Positions 10,467 through 19,392 of a stretch of DNA of 64,000 nt are shown here, piece after piece. A program made the translations under genes and the position numbers. The DNA is from Rahnella sikkimica (GTDB taxonomy: Bacteria; Pseudomonadota; Gammaproteobacteria; Enterobacterales; Enterobacteriaceae), in NCBI RefSeq assembly GCF_002951615.1, contig NZ_CP019062.1, positions 2,666,001 to 2,730,000 on the forward strand. The letters run 5' to 3'. Within the stretch, counting starts at the first letter, position 1, and the number at the start of each line of letters is the position of its first letter. The notes beneath the pieces were generated by a model. That model searched no databases. It was not told where the DNA came from and saw only the letters and a list, made by a program, of their open reading frames with translations.

Positions 10467-11171
10467 ATGACAACCCTTAACCACTTTGGTCAACCCGTGG
10501 GCGATGCCCTTCCCGACTGGCAACCCTGCGAACGTCCTTCTCGCGTTCAGCTTAACGGCACATGGTGTCGTCTTGAGCCACTGAGCTGCGAACGCCACAG
10601 TCAGGATCTCTTTAACGCCTGGCACAGCATTGATGATAACCGCGACTGGACCTACCTCTCCGTTGACCGTCCGGCAACGCAGGCTGATTGCGATTTGTAT
10701 ATTTCACAGCAGGCTAAAAGTGAAGACCCGCTGTTTTTTGCCGTGGTAGATAACGACACAGGGCGCACAGTCGGCAGCGTATCATTTCTGCGTATTGACC
10801 CGGTGAACGGCGTTGCCGAAATTGGTTGGGTAAACTGGTCGCCGCTGATGAAACGCACGCGTTTCGGTACCGAAGCGATTTATCTGCTGCAACGTTATCT
10901 GTTCGATACGCTAAAATACCGTCGCTGCGAATGGAAATGTCACAGCCTGAATGAACCGTCTAAACAGGCAGCATTACGCTTTGGTTTTCAATACGAAGGC
11001 ACATTCCGACAGGCTATCGTCCTGCGCAACCATAACCGTGACACCTGCTGGTATTCGGTCATCGACAGCGAATGGCCGGAATCGAAAACAGCGTTTGACC
11101 GCTGGTTGAGCGCAGATAACTTCTCTGCGGAAGGTCAGCAAAAGCAGCGTCTGGAAGAACTGCGTAAATAA
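10467..11171 (+). CDS. GNAT N-acetyltransferase, RimJ/RimL-like
   Basis: A 234-residue protein of the Acetyltransf_3 type. It starts MTTLNHFGQPVGDALPDWQP. The acetyl-CoA-binding region is seen in GSVSFLRIDPVNGVAEIGWV and TRFGTEAIYLLQRYLFDTL, and the C-terminal motif is SLNEPSKQAALRFGFQYEG, all typical of this subfamily. The substrate is unknown; relatives act on protein N-termini or small amines. An in-frame ATG at 10455 is also possible. It stands alone between two terminators. Confidence 0.8.
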   Translation: MTTLNHFGQPVGDALPDWQPCERPSRVQLNGTWCRLEPLSCERHSQDLFNAWHSIDDNRDWTYLSVDRPATQADCDLYISQQAKSEDPLFFAVVDNDTGRTVGSVSFLRIDPVNGVAEIGWVNWSPLMKRTRFGTEAIYLLQRYLFDTLKYRRCEWKCHSLNEPSKQAALRFGFQYEGTFRQAIVLRNHNRDTCWYSVIDSEWPESKTAFDRWLSADNFSAEGQQKQRLEELRK

Positions 11172-11177
11172 AAAATA

Positions 11178-11212
11178 GCCCGCGGAATTCACTGACGCGG
11201 GCACTTTCTTTG
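11178..11212. terminator. Hairpin between two convergent acetyltransferase genes
   Basis: GCCCGCG at 11178-11184 pairs with CGCGGGC at 11196-11202. It is T-rich on the plus side and preceded by an A run, so it can serve both convergent genes. Confidence 0.7.
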
Positions 11213-11235
11213 CATAGCAGATTTAAACAGCGGAT

Positions 11236-11781
11236 TTACACGGCAAACAGCGACGTAACATCCGGCCACGCATAAATAATATTGCGCGAGCGCCAGAGCG
11301 GGCCAGCGTCGGTATAGCGCCCTGCCTCGCGGCCACCCAGTGCGCTGTAAAACCGGATTGCCGGTTCGTTGCCTTCCACCACGCCCAGCCCGGCGCTGCG
11401 ATATCCCGCAGCAGCCAGATGTCGGGCGGCTTCGCTGATTAACCGTTTCCCGATGCCCTGACGTTTAAAATCGCCGGAAACATACAGGAATTTGATTTCA
11501 GCCATCTCGCCAAAATCAGGGTTAGATGACGCCGAGGTCAGGCAAAAACCGGCCAGTTCTCCGTTTACTTCGGCCAGAAAAATACCCTGCCCGGCCGGGG
11601 GATGATCAAACTTATCCTGCCAGAAAGCTTTACGACGCGGCACATCCAGCGCGGCGAATGCCTCCGCAGGAGCCAGTTCGCGGTAGGTTTCACGCCAGAT
11701 AGCGACGTGCAATTCGGCGAGTTCATCAATATCTTCTGGCGCGGCTTCGCGCAAAGAAAAAGCAGGCACGGCGTCCCTCAT
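11236..11781 (-). CDS. GNAT N-acetyltransferase
   Basis: A 181-residue GNAT-fold protein. The motif A region IKFLYVSGDFKRQGIGKRLI binds acetyl-CoA, and GNEPAIRFYSALGG is the typical C-terminal element. The N-terminal half reads LREAAPEDIDELAELHVAIW, usual for the single-domain group. The substrate cannot be told. It lies downstream of ada on the same strand with about 40 bases between, so co-transcription is possible. Confidence 0.8.
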   Translation of the reverse strand: MRDAVPAFSLREAAPEDIDELAELHVAIWRETYRELAPAEAFAALDVPRRKAFWQDKFDHPPAGQGIFLAEVNGELAGFCLTSASSNPDFGEMAEIKFLYVSGDFKRQGIGKRLISEAARHLAAAGYRSAGLGVVEGNEPAIRFYSALGGREAGRYTDAGPLWRSRNIIYAWPDVTSLFAV

Positions 11782-11819
11782 TATAAAAATCCGGTAGCTG
11801 AAAAGTCAGGTGAGTATAG

Positions 11820-12917
11820 TCAGGCTTCTTCTTCGCGCGCTAACAAAGAACGCTTTCTTTCCACGCCCCAGCGATATCCGGAAATATTCCCGTCTGTTTT
11901 CACCACGCGATGGCAGGGAATGGCGACAGCCAGCAGGTTTGCCGCACAGGCACCGGCCACGGCGCGAACGGATTTTGGCGAGCCAATTTTGCGGGCGATT
12001 TCGGCATAGCTGGCGGTGGTTCCGGCAGGAATATCACGCAATGCCTGCCAGACACGCTGCTGGAAAGCTGTACCACGAATATCCAGCGGCAAATCCAGCC
12101 CGGTTTGTGGCTGTTCGACAAAACCGACGATCACCGCAATACGCTGCTCGAAATCAGGATCGCCGCCCACCAGTTCAGCCAGCGGGAAACTGTTTTGCAA
12201 TTCAGCGATCAGTTTTTCCGGATCATCGCCCAGCAAAATGGCGCAAATGCCGCGCTGACTTTCAGCAACTAAAATCTCGCCCAGCGAAGACTGCCCGATG
12301 GCAAACCACACGCGGACATCACGGCCACCGGCGCGGAATGACTGCGGCGTCATCCCCAGAATCGTGCCTGACGTTTCGTAAAACCGGCCATCGGATGAAT
12401 ACCCGGCGGAGTGAACCGCTTCGGTCACTGTCGCCGCGGCGGCCAGTTTTTCACGAACCCGCCGCGTGCGCTGCGCCTGCTGATATTCTTTTGGCGTCAC
12501 GCCGGTTTGGGCTTTGAAAATACGATGAAAATGGTAGGCGCTGATGCCGACTTCTGTCGCCAGCTGGTTCAGTGTGAGTATGTCGGCAGACTGTTCAAGC
12601 AGACGGCAGGCCTGCGCGACGCGCTGAGCGTGAAACTGCGCCAGTGAAATAAGCCCCTGACGGCAGCGCTTGCACGGACGAAACCCGGCTTGCTCGGCGG
12701 CTTCGGCATCGTCGTAGTATTCAATATTTTCGGGGTTTGGCTGGCGTGACGGACAGGAAGGTGCGCAGTAAATGCCGGTGGTTTTTACGGCATAGACAAA
12801 CTGGCCGTCGGCTTTTACATCACAGCTGACGACCGCCTGCCAGCGCGGATCCTGCGCCTGATGACTTTTCGCGCTTCCCGATACCGCTTCGTGACGAACT
12901 TGCGTTTTACCTGACAT
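11820..12917 (-). CDS. ada: Ada: methylphosphotriester/O6-methylguanine DNA repair protein and transcription activator
   Basis: The 365-residue product holds three modules. An Ada zinc domain has the acceptor cysteines in TTGIYCAPSC and FRPCKRC. An AraC-type helix-turn-helix (about 110-200) contains LATEVGISAYHFHRIFKAQT and SAGYSSDGRFYE. The C-terminal methyltransferase ends in the acceptor motif IPCHRVV. Ada removes methyl groups irreversibly and, once methylated on the N-terminal cysteine, activates alkylation-response genes. I chose the ATG at 12917 because GAGGC lies just before it; the frame extends to 13046 but would overlap the next gene. No alkB or alkA is adjacent. Confidence 0.9.
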   Translation of the reverse strand: MSGKTQVRHEAVSGSAKSHQAQDPRWQAVVSCDVKADGQFVYAVKTTGIYCAPSCPSRQPNPENIEYYDDAEAAEQAGFRPCKRCRQGLISLAQFHAQRVAQACRLLEQSADILTLNQLATEVGISAYHFHRIFKAQTGVTPKEYQQAQRTRRVREKLAAAATVTEAVHSAGYSSDGRFYETSGTILGMTPQSFRAGGRDVRVWFAIGQSSLGEILVAESQRGICAILLGDDPEKLIAELQNSFPLAELVGGDPDFEQRIAVIVGFVEQPQTGLDLPLDIRGTAFQQRVWQALRDIPAGTTASYAEIARKIGSPKSVRAVAGACAANLLAVAIPCHRVVKTDGNISGYRWGVERKRSLLAREEEA

Positions 12918-13014
12918 GGTCTGCCTCATATTTCCCGACGGGAGGATCCACAGCTTATGCCGCGGAATCTCCGTGCGCCCTCCGGCGCTTGCTTTCTCAT
13001 TCAACCCGCCGTTT

Positions 13015-13536
13015 TCAGCCTCCAACCGGCGCTGAAGGCGTATCAAGGATCAGCTGATAAAAGGCCAGATCCAGCCAGCGGTCAAATTTCCAGGCGGCCT
13101 GTTTAATCGTCCCGGTGTGGCTAAATCCGTTCTTCTCATGCAGCGCAATGCTGCCGCCGTTCGCCGCATCGATCGCACCAATCAGCGTATGGACATCGCG
13201 CTCGCGTGCCGCGTCAATGAGTGCATTGAGCAACACTTTTCCCAGCCCTTTTCCACGATGATCTTTATGAATATAAATGGAATGTTCAGCGGAATATTTA
13301 TAGGCTGGCCACGCGCGAAACGTGCCGTAGCTGGCAAATCCCAGCAGCGTCCCCTTTTCATCCTCAAGGCCGATAACCGGGAAATTATTGATCAGTTTAG
13401 TGGCAAACCAGGAGGTCATACTGTCGATATGGCGCGGTTTATAATCATACAAAGCCGTTGACGTCAGAATGGCATCATTAAAAATATCCAGAATCGCCAC
13501 TGCATGCTGACGTTCAGTACAGGCAATCAGTTTCAT
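13015..13536 (-). CDS. GNAT N-acetyltransferase, phosphinothricin/methionine-sulfoximine type
   Basis: A 173-residue acetyltransferase. The features RAWPAYKYSAEHSIYIHKDH followed by RGKGLGKVLLNALID, and HEKNGFSHTG, are those of the PAT/MnaT/YncA subgroup that acetylates phosphinothricin, methionine sulfoximine or methionine. The actual substrate is not determined. It is divergent from the XRE-cupin regulator at 13622 across an 85-base spacer, suggesting that regulator as its controller. Confidence 0.8.
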   Translation of the reverse strand: MKLIACTERQHAVAILDIFNDAILTSTALYDYKPRHIDSMTSWFATKLINNFPVIGLEDEKGTLLGFASYGTFRAWPAYKYSAEHSIYIHKDHRGKGLGKVLLNALIDAARERDVHTLIGAIDAANGGSIALHEKNGFSHTGTIKQAAWKFDRWLDLAFYQLILDTPSAPVGG

Positions 13537-13621
13537 CAGATGTTCCCCTTCGCTTCCGTCATGGTTTAATTTCCACTATAGTAGATTTAATTCCACAAAA
13601 GTAAACAACGGAACGCCTGAT

Positions 13622-14176
13622 ATGTCAATCGACCAGTTGATCGCCACACGTCTGCAATCATTACGAAAAACTCAGGGGCTGAGCCTCGAACAGCTGGCAA
13701 GCAGTTCCGGGGTCAGTAAAGCGATGATTTCGAAAATTGAGCGGCAGGACAGCAGCCCGAGCGCCAGTCTGCTGGGGCGTCTGGCGGCCAGCCTCGGCGT
13801 GTCGCTGGCGCACCTTCTTTCAGAAGAAAACCCGCAGCCCGCCCCGCTGCGTCCGCGGGCACAGCAGGAAGTCTGGCAGGATCCGGATATCGCTTATCTG
13901 CGCCGCCAGGTGACAACACATGAAGAAAATGGCGGGCCTGAACTGGTGGAAATTACCCTTCCCGCCGGAGCGCGCGTCAGCTATCCCGGCTGGCATCAGC
14001 AGGCTTACAAACAGCGGTTGTGGATGGTAGACGGCACGCTCGATATTCGTTACGGCGATGAAAACTACGCGCTGGCTGCCGGCGACGCCCTGACGTTTGG
14101 CGTCGATTTGCCTGTCACATTCAGTAATCCGGGTTCGCAGCCTTGCCGCTATTTGCTCGTCATGAGCGACAAATAG
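13622..14176 (+). CDS. XRE-family regulator with C-terminal cupin domain
   Basis: A 184-residue protein. The helix-turn-helix at about 10-62 reads RLQSLRKTQGLSLEQLASSS then GVSKAMISKIERQDSSPS. A C-terminal cupin (about 105-184) carries WMVDGTLDIRYGDENYALAA. This is the layout of PuuR/SutR-like regulators that sense small molecules through the cupin. It is divergent from a GNAT acetyltransferase, and its last 17 bases overlap the end of the opposite gene at 14160. Target and ligand are unknown. Confidence 0.85.
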   Translation: MSIDQLIATRLQSLRKTQGLSLEQLASSSGVSKAMISKIERQDSSPSASLLGRLAASLGVSLAHLLSEENPQPAPLRPRAQQEVWQDPDIAYLRRQVTTHEENGGPELVEITLPAGARVSYPGWHQQAYKQRLWMVDGTLDIRYGDENYALAAGDALTFGVDLPVTFSNPGSQPCRYLLVMSDK

Positions 14177-14492
14177 CGTCTGCGTTTTCAAGCAGCGCGG
14201 ATTCCGCCAAACCCCAGATATGGATCAGCCCGAGCGCGCCGGCGGTGCACAGGCGTTGTACGTAATATTCAAAACCCTGCCCGGCGATCACGATTTTGCC
14301 TTTGACGTTCTGCGCCCGATTTTTCCACTTCAGGCGCGCATCCAGCCCCTGTTCCTGCAATAAAGACACCATGCGCTGCGCCGCCAGTTCGGCATCATCA
14401 CAACCGGAAAGCCGGTGCAGCGAGGAAAACTCGTGCAACAGGCCATCCATCAGAGGCAGTAAATGTTCACGAACCGGCGGGCGCAGCAGCAT
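14160..14492 (-). CDS. Unrecognised small protein coupled to the binding-protein gene
   Basis: A 110-residue product of no family I recognise. It begins MLLRPPVREHLLPLMDGLLH and has no signal peptide or membrane helix; the middle is charged (ARLKWKNRAQNVKGKIVI). Its ATG shares one base with the stop of the upstream binding-protein gene (TAATG), a strong sign that it is translated as part of that operon. The C-terminal end overlaps the convergent XRE-cupin gene by 17 bases. A role in the amidohydrolase/binding-protein pathway is inferred from position only. Confidence 0.6.
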   Translation of the reverse strand: MLLRPPVREHLLPLMDGLLHEFSSLHRLSGCDDAELAAQRMVSLLQEQGLDARLKWKNRAQNVKGKIVIAGQGFEYYVQRLCTAGALGLIHIWGLAESALLENADAICRS

Positions 14493-15289
14493 TATTGGGC
14501 TTTCTCCTGCTGATGTACGGACATGTCCAGCGGGCCGAAATATTTCACTTTGATCTTCTCCCAGGTGCCGTCGGCCTTAATTTTTGCCAACCCGTCGTTG
14601 AGCAACGCTTTGATTTTGAGATCGTCTTTGCGCACGCCGTAGGAAGAACCAATGCTGAATATTTTGTCGTCACGCACTTCCGGGCCGGTCAGCTCGAAGT
14701 TTTTTCCTTCCGGTTTATTGAGGAAACCAAAGGTCACGGCGACCGCCGGGCTGAGCGCGCCGTCTAAACGCCCGGCGACCAGATCCTGATAAATCGTATC
14801 CTGATCGGCGTAAGCCACCACATCCACACCTTTCGGCTGCCAGAAGGTATTGGCGTACATTTCCTGAATCGATCCCTGCTGAACCGCAATGCGTTTACCC
14901 TGCAAAGACTCCGGCGTCGGCAACAGCGGGCTGCCTTTTTGTACCACCAGTTTGGTCGGGATGTGGAAGACGAAATCGCTGAAATCAATCACTTTACGGC
15001 GTTTTTCCGTCGCACCCTGTGGCGAAATAAAATCGACTTTTTTGGCGAGCAGGGAAGGAATTTCGGCGTCAAAACTGCTGACCACGTATTCGCATTTCAC
15101 CTTCATCACGTCGCAAATGGCGTTGGTGATATCAATTTCAAAACCGGTCGGCGTGCCGCTGGCGTCACGATACTGGAACGGCGGATAACCCATGTCGGCG
15201 GCGACGCGCAGGGTTTCGCCGTCTGCGTGAGCCATCGCGCTGCCAAAGGTCAGTGCCAGAACGGCAGCAGCCAGTGTTTTTTTCATCAT
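14492..15289 (-). CDS. Periplasmic amino-acid-type binding protein (SBP_bac_3)
   Basis: A 265-residue solute-binding protein. The signal peptide is KKTLAAAVLALTFGSAMAHA. Family segments are RVAADMGYPPFQYRDASG, GFEIDITNAICDVMKVKCEY and EKRRKVIDFSDFVF. AGAGGA lies seven bases before the ATG at 15289; the next ATG, at 15286, is also possible. It follows an M20 amidohydrolase gene by 23 bases and is coupled to a small unknown gene, but no permease is present. The ligand may be the amidohydrolase substrate or product (inference). Confidence 0.85.
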   Translation of the reverse strand: MMKKTLAAAVLALTFGSAMAHADGETLRVAADMGYPPFQYRDASGTPTGFEIDITNAICDVMKVKCEYVVSSFDAEIPSLLAKKVDFISPQGATEKRRKVIDFSDFVFHIPTKLVVQKGSPLLPTPESLQGKRIAVQQGSIQEMYANTFWQPKGVDVVAYADQDTIYQDLVAGRLDGALSPAVAVTFGFLNKPEGKNFELTGPEVRDDKIFSIGSSYGVRKDDLKIKALLNDGLAKIKADGTWEKIKVKYFGPLDMSVHQQEKAQ

Positions 15290-15312
15290 TATTCTGTCCT
15301 CTCTTCCCAAAG

Positions 15313-16500
15313 TTATTGTTTTAACTGCCAGTTTGAAAATTCTTCTCTTACTGCACGGAGCTTTGTGTCGTCCTGACATAAATCGAGAGCCGTCATCGCC
15401 AGCGCTTTGGCGGCCTGTAACATGCCCTGCAAACCGGCGTCAGAACCGGCAGCAACGGCGAATTCTGGCGTGTGAGGAAGGACATCGCCGATACGGATAT
15501 ACGGGTGGATCGCCGCCGTAATCTGGCTGACGTTGCCGATATCAGAAGAACCAATGCCGCCTTTCAGCGGGGGCGGCACCACCTCAACGCCCATCGCCTC
15601 CAGGTTTTGCTGGAAGAATCCGGCCAGCGTCAGGTTGTTGTTGCGTTCGGCGTAGGTCAGCCCTTCTTCGATTTCCAGCCGCGCGCCGGTCATCAGCGAT
15701 GCGCCGCGTGCCGCATCGAACACTTTTTGCTTCACGACGGTCAGCCCTTTCACGGTGTCGGCGCGCATCAGGAATTTAGCTTCGCTGTAGGCCGGAACGA
15801 TATTGGTGGCGCTGCCGCCATCGGTGATGATGCCGTGAACGCGCACATCGTCGGTGAACAGCTGACGCAGCGCGTTAATCCCGTTGAAGGTGTGGATGAC
15901 CGCATCCAGTGCGCTGATGCCGTTTTGCGGCGCGGACGCCGCATGCGCTGCTTTGCCATAAAATTTAAAGACGGCATCGACACACGCCAGCCCGCCGCGC
16001 ACCACCATGGTTTTATCGCGCGGATGGAACATCATCACCGCATCGGCATCGTCAAAAATGCCTTTGTCACTGAGGATAATTTTGCCGCCGCCTTCCTCTT
16101 CCGCCGGTGTGCCGATCACTTCCAGCCGGCCTGTCAGTAACTGCGAAACCTGTTTCAGCGCCAGTGCCGCCGTCACGGAAGCCGTGCCGATCAGGTTATG
16201 TCCGCAGGCATGGCCTAGATTGACCAGCGCGTCATATTCGGCCAGCAGCGCAATCACCGGCCCCGGTTTACCGCTGTCATAAGTGGCGCGGAACGCCGTC
16301 GGCAAGCCGCCGAGATCTTCTTCAATCTCAAAACCTGCCGCGCGCAGGGGCGCAATGAGCGCGGCCGCAGAATTCACTTCTTCAAAACTGAGTTCCGGAT
16401 TGGCATGAATATTCAGCGCCAGTTCCGTCGCCTGAGCCGCCAGTGAATCGACGGCAGCGATAATCTGCGCCTTTTGTTCTTCTGTAGTGCAAACCGACAT
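15313..16500 (-). CDS. M20-family amidohydrolase (AbgB-like)
   Basis: A 395-residue metallopeptidase-fold enzyme of the M20D/AbgB group, which cleaves N-acyl or aminoacyl bonds. Metal-binding and catalytic motifs are GHACGHNLIG, GTPAEEEGGGK and the dimerisation-domain region FYGKAAHAASAPQNGISAL; SSDIGNVSQ lies near the end. AbgB releases glutamate from p-aminobenzoyl-glutamate, but other members act on peptides or indole-amino-acid conjugates, so the substrate is open. It is first in an operon with the binding protein and small gene, and divergent from a LysR regulator. Confidence 0.85.
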   Translation of the reverse strand: MSVCTTEEQKAQIIAAVDSLAAQATELALNIHANPELSFEEVNSAAALIAPLRAAGFEIEEDLGGLPTAFRATYDSGKPGPVIALLAEYDALVNLGHACGHNLIGTASVTAALALKQVSQLLTGRLEVIGTPAEEEGGGKIILSDKGIFDDADAVMMFHPRDKTMVVRGGLACVDAVFKFYGKAAHAASAPQNGISALDAVIHTFNGINALRQLFTDDVRVHGIITDGGSATNIVPAYSEAKFLMRADTVKGLTVVKQKVFDAARGASLMTGARLEIEEGLTYAERNNNLTLAGFFQQNLEAMGVEVVPPPLKGGIGSSDIGNVSQITAAIHPYIRIGDVLPHTPEFAVAAGSDAGLQGMLQAAKALAMTALDLCQDDTKLRAVREEFSNWQLKQ

Positions 16501-16699
16501 AAATATTCCCTGCGATGGTGCAAAACCAAAAATTATTTTCGGATGAAGGTTTTTTGATATTGCGTTAACACGTCTCTATACCTCCAGAAATAGGGCTTTT
16601 AGGGGTTTTGGTCAAATTGAGCCTTTTTATCTGTTGCCCTTTTTACGCAAAAATTATTTTATGGTGTTCGACTTTTCGGGCAGTCATCCGGGGAAATCC

Positions 16700-17572
16700 A
16701 TGAACGAAAAAGACTGGCTGATTTTGCGCGCCGTATATCAGCACAAAAATATTACCCGCGCGGCGGAGCAGCTTTACACCTCGCAGCCAGCACTGAGTTA
16801 CCGCCTGCGTCAGATCGAACGCAAACTGGCTATCCGCTTATTTGAGGAAGGGCAAAAGGGGCTGGTTTTCAGCGCGCAGGGGGAATACCTCGCACAACAC
16901 GCGGTGAACGTGCTCAGCGATTTACAGCAGTTGAAACTCAATCTGCACAGCCTGGATCAGGCGCAGCAAGGGGAAATTTCGCTCGGTGTCTCCAGCAATT
17001 ACGCAGCATATCGTCTGCCGCCTTTGCTGAACCAGTTCCGCCAGACGCATCCGGGGATCCGCGTCAGCCTGATGAGCGGATTCAGCGAGGATATTATTCA
17101 AAAGCTGCTGCGCGGCGAGATTGATATGGCGCTGGTGAAAGATGATTTTAACTGGAAGGAAGGCAAGCATCTGATTGAAGAAGATGACTATGTGCTGGTG
17201 AACAGTCAGGATTTTGATTTCGCGTTGCTGCCGCACATGCCGCAGATAAAAATCCATCACGGCGCGCACGTCACGCAACTCATTGAACGCTGGTGGAATG
17301 CCAATTTCTCGCACGCGCCGAACATCACGATGGAAGTCGATAAACTCGAAGTGTGCATGGCGATGGTGGAGCACGGGCTGGGCTACGCGATTGTCGCCAC
17401 CTATATGCCACTGCCGGAGCATTTTTACCGGCGGCCCGTCAGCGTCGATGGCACGACGGTGAAGAACCGCACCTGGCTGCTGCACCGCCATAACCTGAAC
17501 GCCACGCCGTATATGCAGGCGTTTATTCATCTGTTACAGACGGCGCAACAAGGCAACGTGTTGAAAGTCTAG
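16700..17572 (+). CDS. LysR-family regulator
   Basis: A 290-residue LysR protein with helix-turn-helix KNITRAAEQLYTSQPALSYR and the effector-binding region starting GEISLGVSSNYAAYRLPP. The ATG at 16700 is preceded by GGGGAAA and gives the normal MNEKDWLILRAVYQ start; the open frame extends to 16634. It is divergent from the M20 amidohydrolase operon with about 200 bases between, and most likely regulates it. Confidence 0.85.
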   Translation: MNEKDWLILRAVYQHKNITRAAEQLYTSQPALSYRLRQIERKLAIRLFEEGQKGLVFSAQGEYLAQHAVNVLSDLQQLKLNLHSLDQAQQGEISLGVSSNYAAYRLPPLLNQFRQTHPGIRVSLMSGFSEDIIQKLLRGEIDMALVKDDFNWKEGKHLIEEDDYVLVNSQDFDFALLPHMPQIKIHHGAHVTQLIERWWNANFSHAPNITMEVDKLEVCMAMVEHGLGYAIVATYMPLPEHFYRRPVSVDGTTVKNRTWLLHRHNLNATPYMQAFIHLLQTAQQGNVLKV

Positions 17573-17658
17573 GCGTGCGTGCTTTTATTGATTACTCTGC
17601 GGACATGCGTTTTTCATAAACTCATCGTCTTATATTTTGACACTACAGAGGTGGTTCA

Positions 17659-18357
17659 ATGAGCGAATCTTCTTTATCGATAGGCATGCTGCTTTTCCCG
17701 GAACTCACTCAGCTTGATCTTACGGGGCCATATGAAGTGTTTGCCAGAGCGCCCGATGCCAACGTTCATCTGATTTGGAAAACATTGGATCCGGTGAGAT
17801 CCGATCGTGGCATGGGCATTTTACCGACCTGCACGTTCGATACATGCCCGGCGCTGGATGTGATCTGCATACCGGGTGGTCCGGGGCAAATAAATCTGAT
17901 GGACGATGATGAAACGCTTTCTTTTATTCGTACCAAAAGTGAAAACGCGAAATTAGTGACCTCCGTTTGTACCGGCTCTCTTGTTCTCGGCGCAGCCGGG
18001 CTTCTACGCGGCTATAAAGCCACGACTCACTGGGCTTCACTTGATCAGCTCACGCTGCTTGGCGCTGAACCCGTTAACGAACGGGTGGTCAGGGATCGCA
18101 ACCGGATTACGGGTGCCGGAGTAACGTCAGGCATTGATTTCGCCTTAAATGTTATTGCGGATATCTATGGAGCAGAAATTGCTCAGAGTATTCAATTGCA
18201 CATGGAATACGATCCTGAACCGCCATTCACCTCCGGCTCGCCTCGTGTTGCACCGGAGGAAATACTTGAGCAGGCAAAAAAACAAATAGCGCCTTTTATA
18301 GAGAAAAGACGTCTGGCGACAGAAGCCGCCGGACGCCAGTTACTGAAAAACAACTGA
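17659..18357 (+). CDS. DJ-1/PfpI-family protein, isonitrile hydratase-like
   Basis: A 232-residue single-domain protein. The nucleophile cysteine lies in SVCTGSLVLGAAGLL (Cys101) after the acidic IPGGPGQINLMDDDE segment, and THWASLDQL follows. Length and motifs match isonitrile hydratase (InhA) of Pseudomonas, which hydrates isonitriles to N-substituted formamides; other members lack a known substrate. It has its own ribosome-binding site (GAGGTGG) and is convergent with the PhzF gene, two bases away. Confidence 0.75.
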   Translation: MSESSLSIGMLLFPELTQLDLTGPYEVFARAPDANVHLIWKTLDPVRSDRGMGILPTCTFDTCPALDVICIPGGPGQINLMDDDETLSFIRTKSENAKLVTSVCTGSLVLGAAGLLRGYKATTHWASLDQLTLLGAEPVNERVVRDRNRITGAGVTSGIDFALNVIADIYGAEIAQSIQLHMEYDPEPPFTSGSPRVAPEEILEQAKKQIAPFIEKRRLATEAAGRQLLKNN

Positions 18358-18359
18358 TA

Positions 18360-19241
18360 TCAGAGATCTAACGTGCCGTCGATCAGCGTACAGGTATCAC
18401 CGCCGATCCACGGCTCGCCGTCAACGAAAGTGACCGTCACGCGGCCATCGCGCTGAAGTTTAGTGCCCTGACGGACGCGGTAACCTTCTGCCATGTGAGC
18501 GCCGTCCGGGAATCCCGCCGCCTTCAGCACCCGCGCCAGACAGGCATTCGCGCTGCCCGTCACCGGATCTTCTTTCATCACGCCGTCTTCGTCGATCAGC
18601 GCCCGCACTTCATAATCTGCCGGGCCGTTTTTATCGTGCAAGCCGTAAACCGCAATGCCGTTCACGCCGAGCCGCGTTTGCAGCTCGCTGATGGCCGCTG
18701 CGTCAGCTGTGATATTCAGGCAATCCTGCGCACTTTCCATACGCACAACCAGCCAGATAATGCCCATATCCGTCGCCACCGGCGTAACGCCAGCCTGAAT
18801 TTTGCCACCGCGTAGCGCGGTTGCCAGCAACGCATTATGTTCTGCCGCCAGCGGCTTCAGCTTCGCCGGAGGTGCGGAAAACGCCTGCCCGCCTTCGGCC
18901 AGCTGATTGACCCGAACCAACCCGACGCCGCATTCCTGTATCAGATGGCCCGGATTTTTAGGCTTCAGCCCGCTTTGCAACAGCGCGTACGCCGTGCCCA
19001 GCGTCGGATGTCCGGCAAACGGCAGCTCTTTGTCGGTGGTAAAAATACGCACGCGGTAATCGGCTTCCGGTGATTCCGGTTTGAGTACAAACGCCGTTTC
19101 CGCCAGGTTGGTCCAGCGCGCCATCGCGAACATTTCAGCGTCGGTCAGCCCTTCGGCATCCAGAATTACGGCCAGTGCGTTGCCTTTCAGCGGCTCAGCG
19201 GTAAACACATCAACTTGTTTAAAACGGCGCAGACGGGTCAT
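18360..19241 (-). CDS. PhzF-family isomerase/epimerase
   Basis: A 293-residue protein with the two-lobed diaminopimelate-epimerase-like fold. Family motifs are QVDVFTAEPLKGNALAVI, NLAETAFVLKP (the catalytic glutamate), ELPFAGHPTLGTAYALL and DPVTGSANACLA. PhzF itself isomerises dihydro-hydroxyanthranilate in phenazine synthesis, but no other phz gene is here and most enterobacterial homologues have no known substrate. Confidence 0.85.
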   Translation of the reverse strand: MTRLRRFKQVDVFTAEPLKGNALAVILDAEGLTDAEMFAMARWTNLAETAFVLKPESPEADYRVRIFTTDKELPFAGHPTLGTAYALLQSGLKPKNPGHLIQECGVGLVRVNQLAEGGQAFSAPPAKLKPLAAEHNALLATALRGGKIQAGVTPVATDMGIIWLVVRMESAQDCLNITADAAAISELQTRLGVNGIAVYGLHDKNGPADYEVRALIDEDGVMKEDPVTGSANACLARVLKAAGFPDGAHMAEGYRVRQGTKLQRDGRVTVTFVDGEPWIGGDTCTLIDGTLDL

Positions 19242-19392
19242 AACGGATCCTTTTGTTCATCTTTTGGAAACGAGCGAAGTGACTGAGTCTATGAAGTTTT
19301 CTTTCGGATTTCGAGAAAAATGTCAGCTTGCGGTGGCTGACCTATGCTTAAAGCACCTCACTGTTTTTCTAAAACCCATAAGGAACAGAAAG

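Noticed and set aside
11810..12517. Long plus-strand frame of 235 codons
   Set aside because: It is the complement of ada, with Arg- and Pro-rich nonsense composition.
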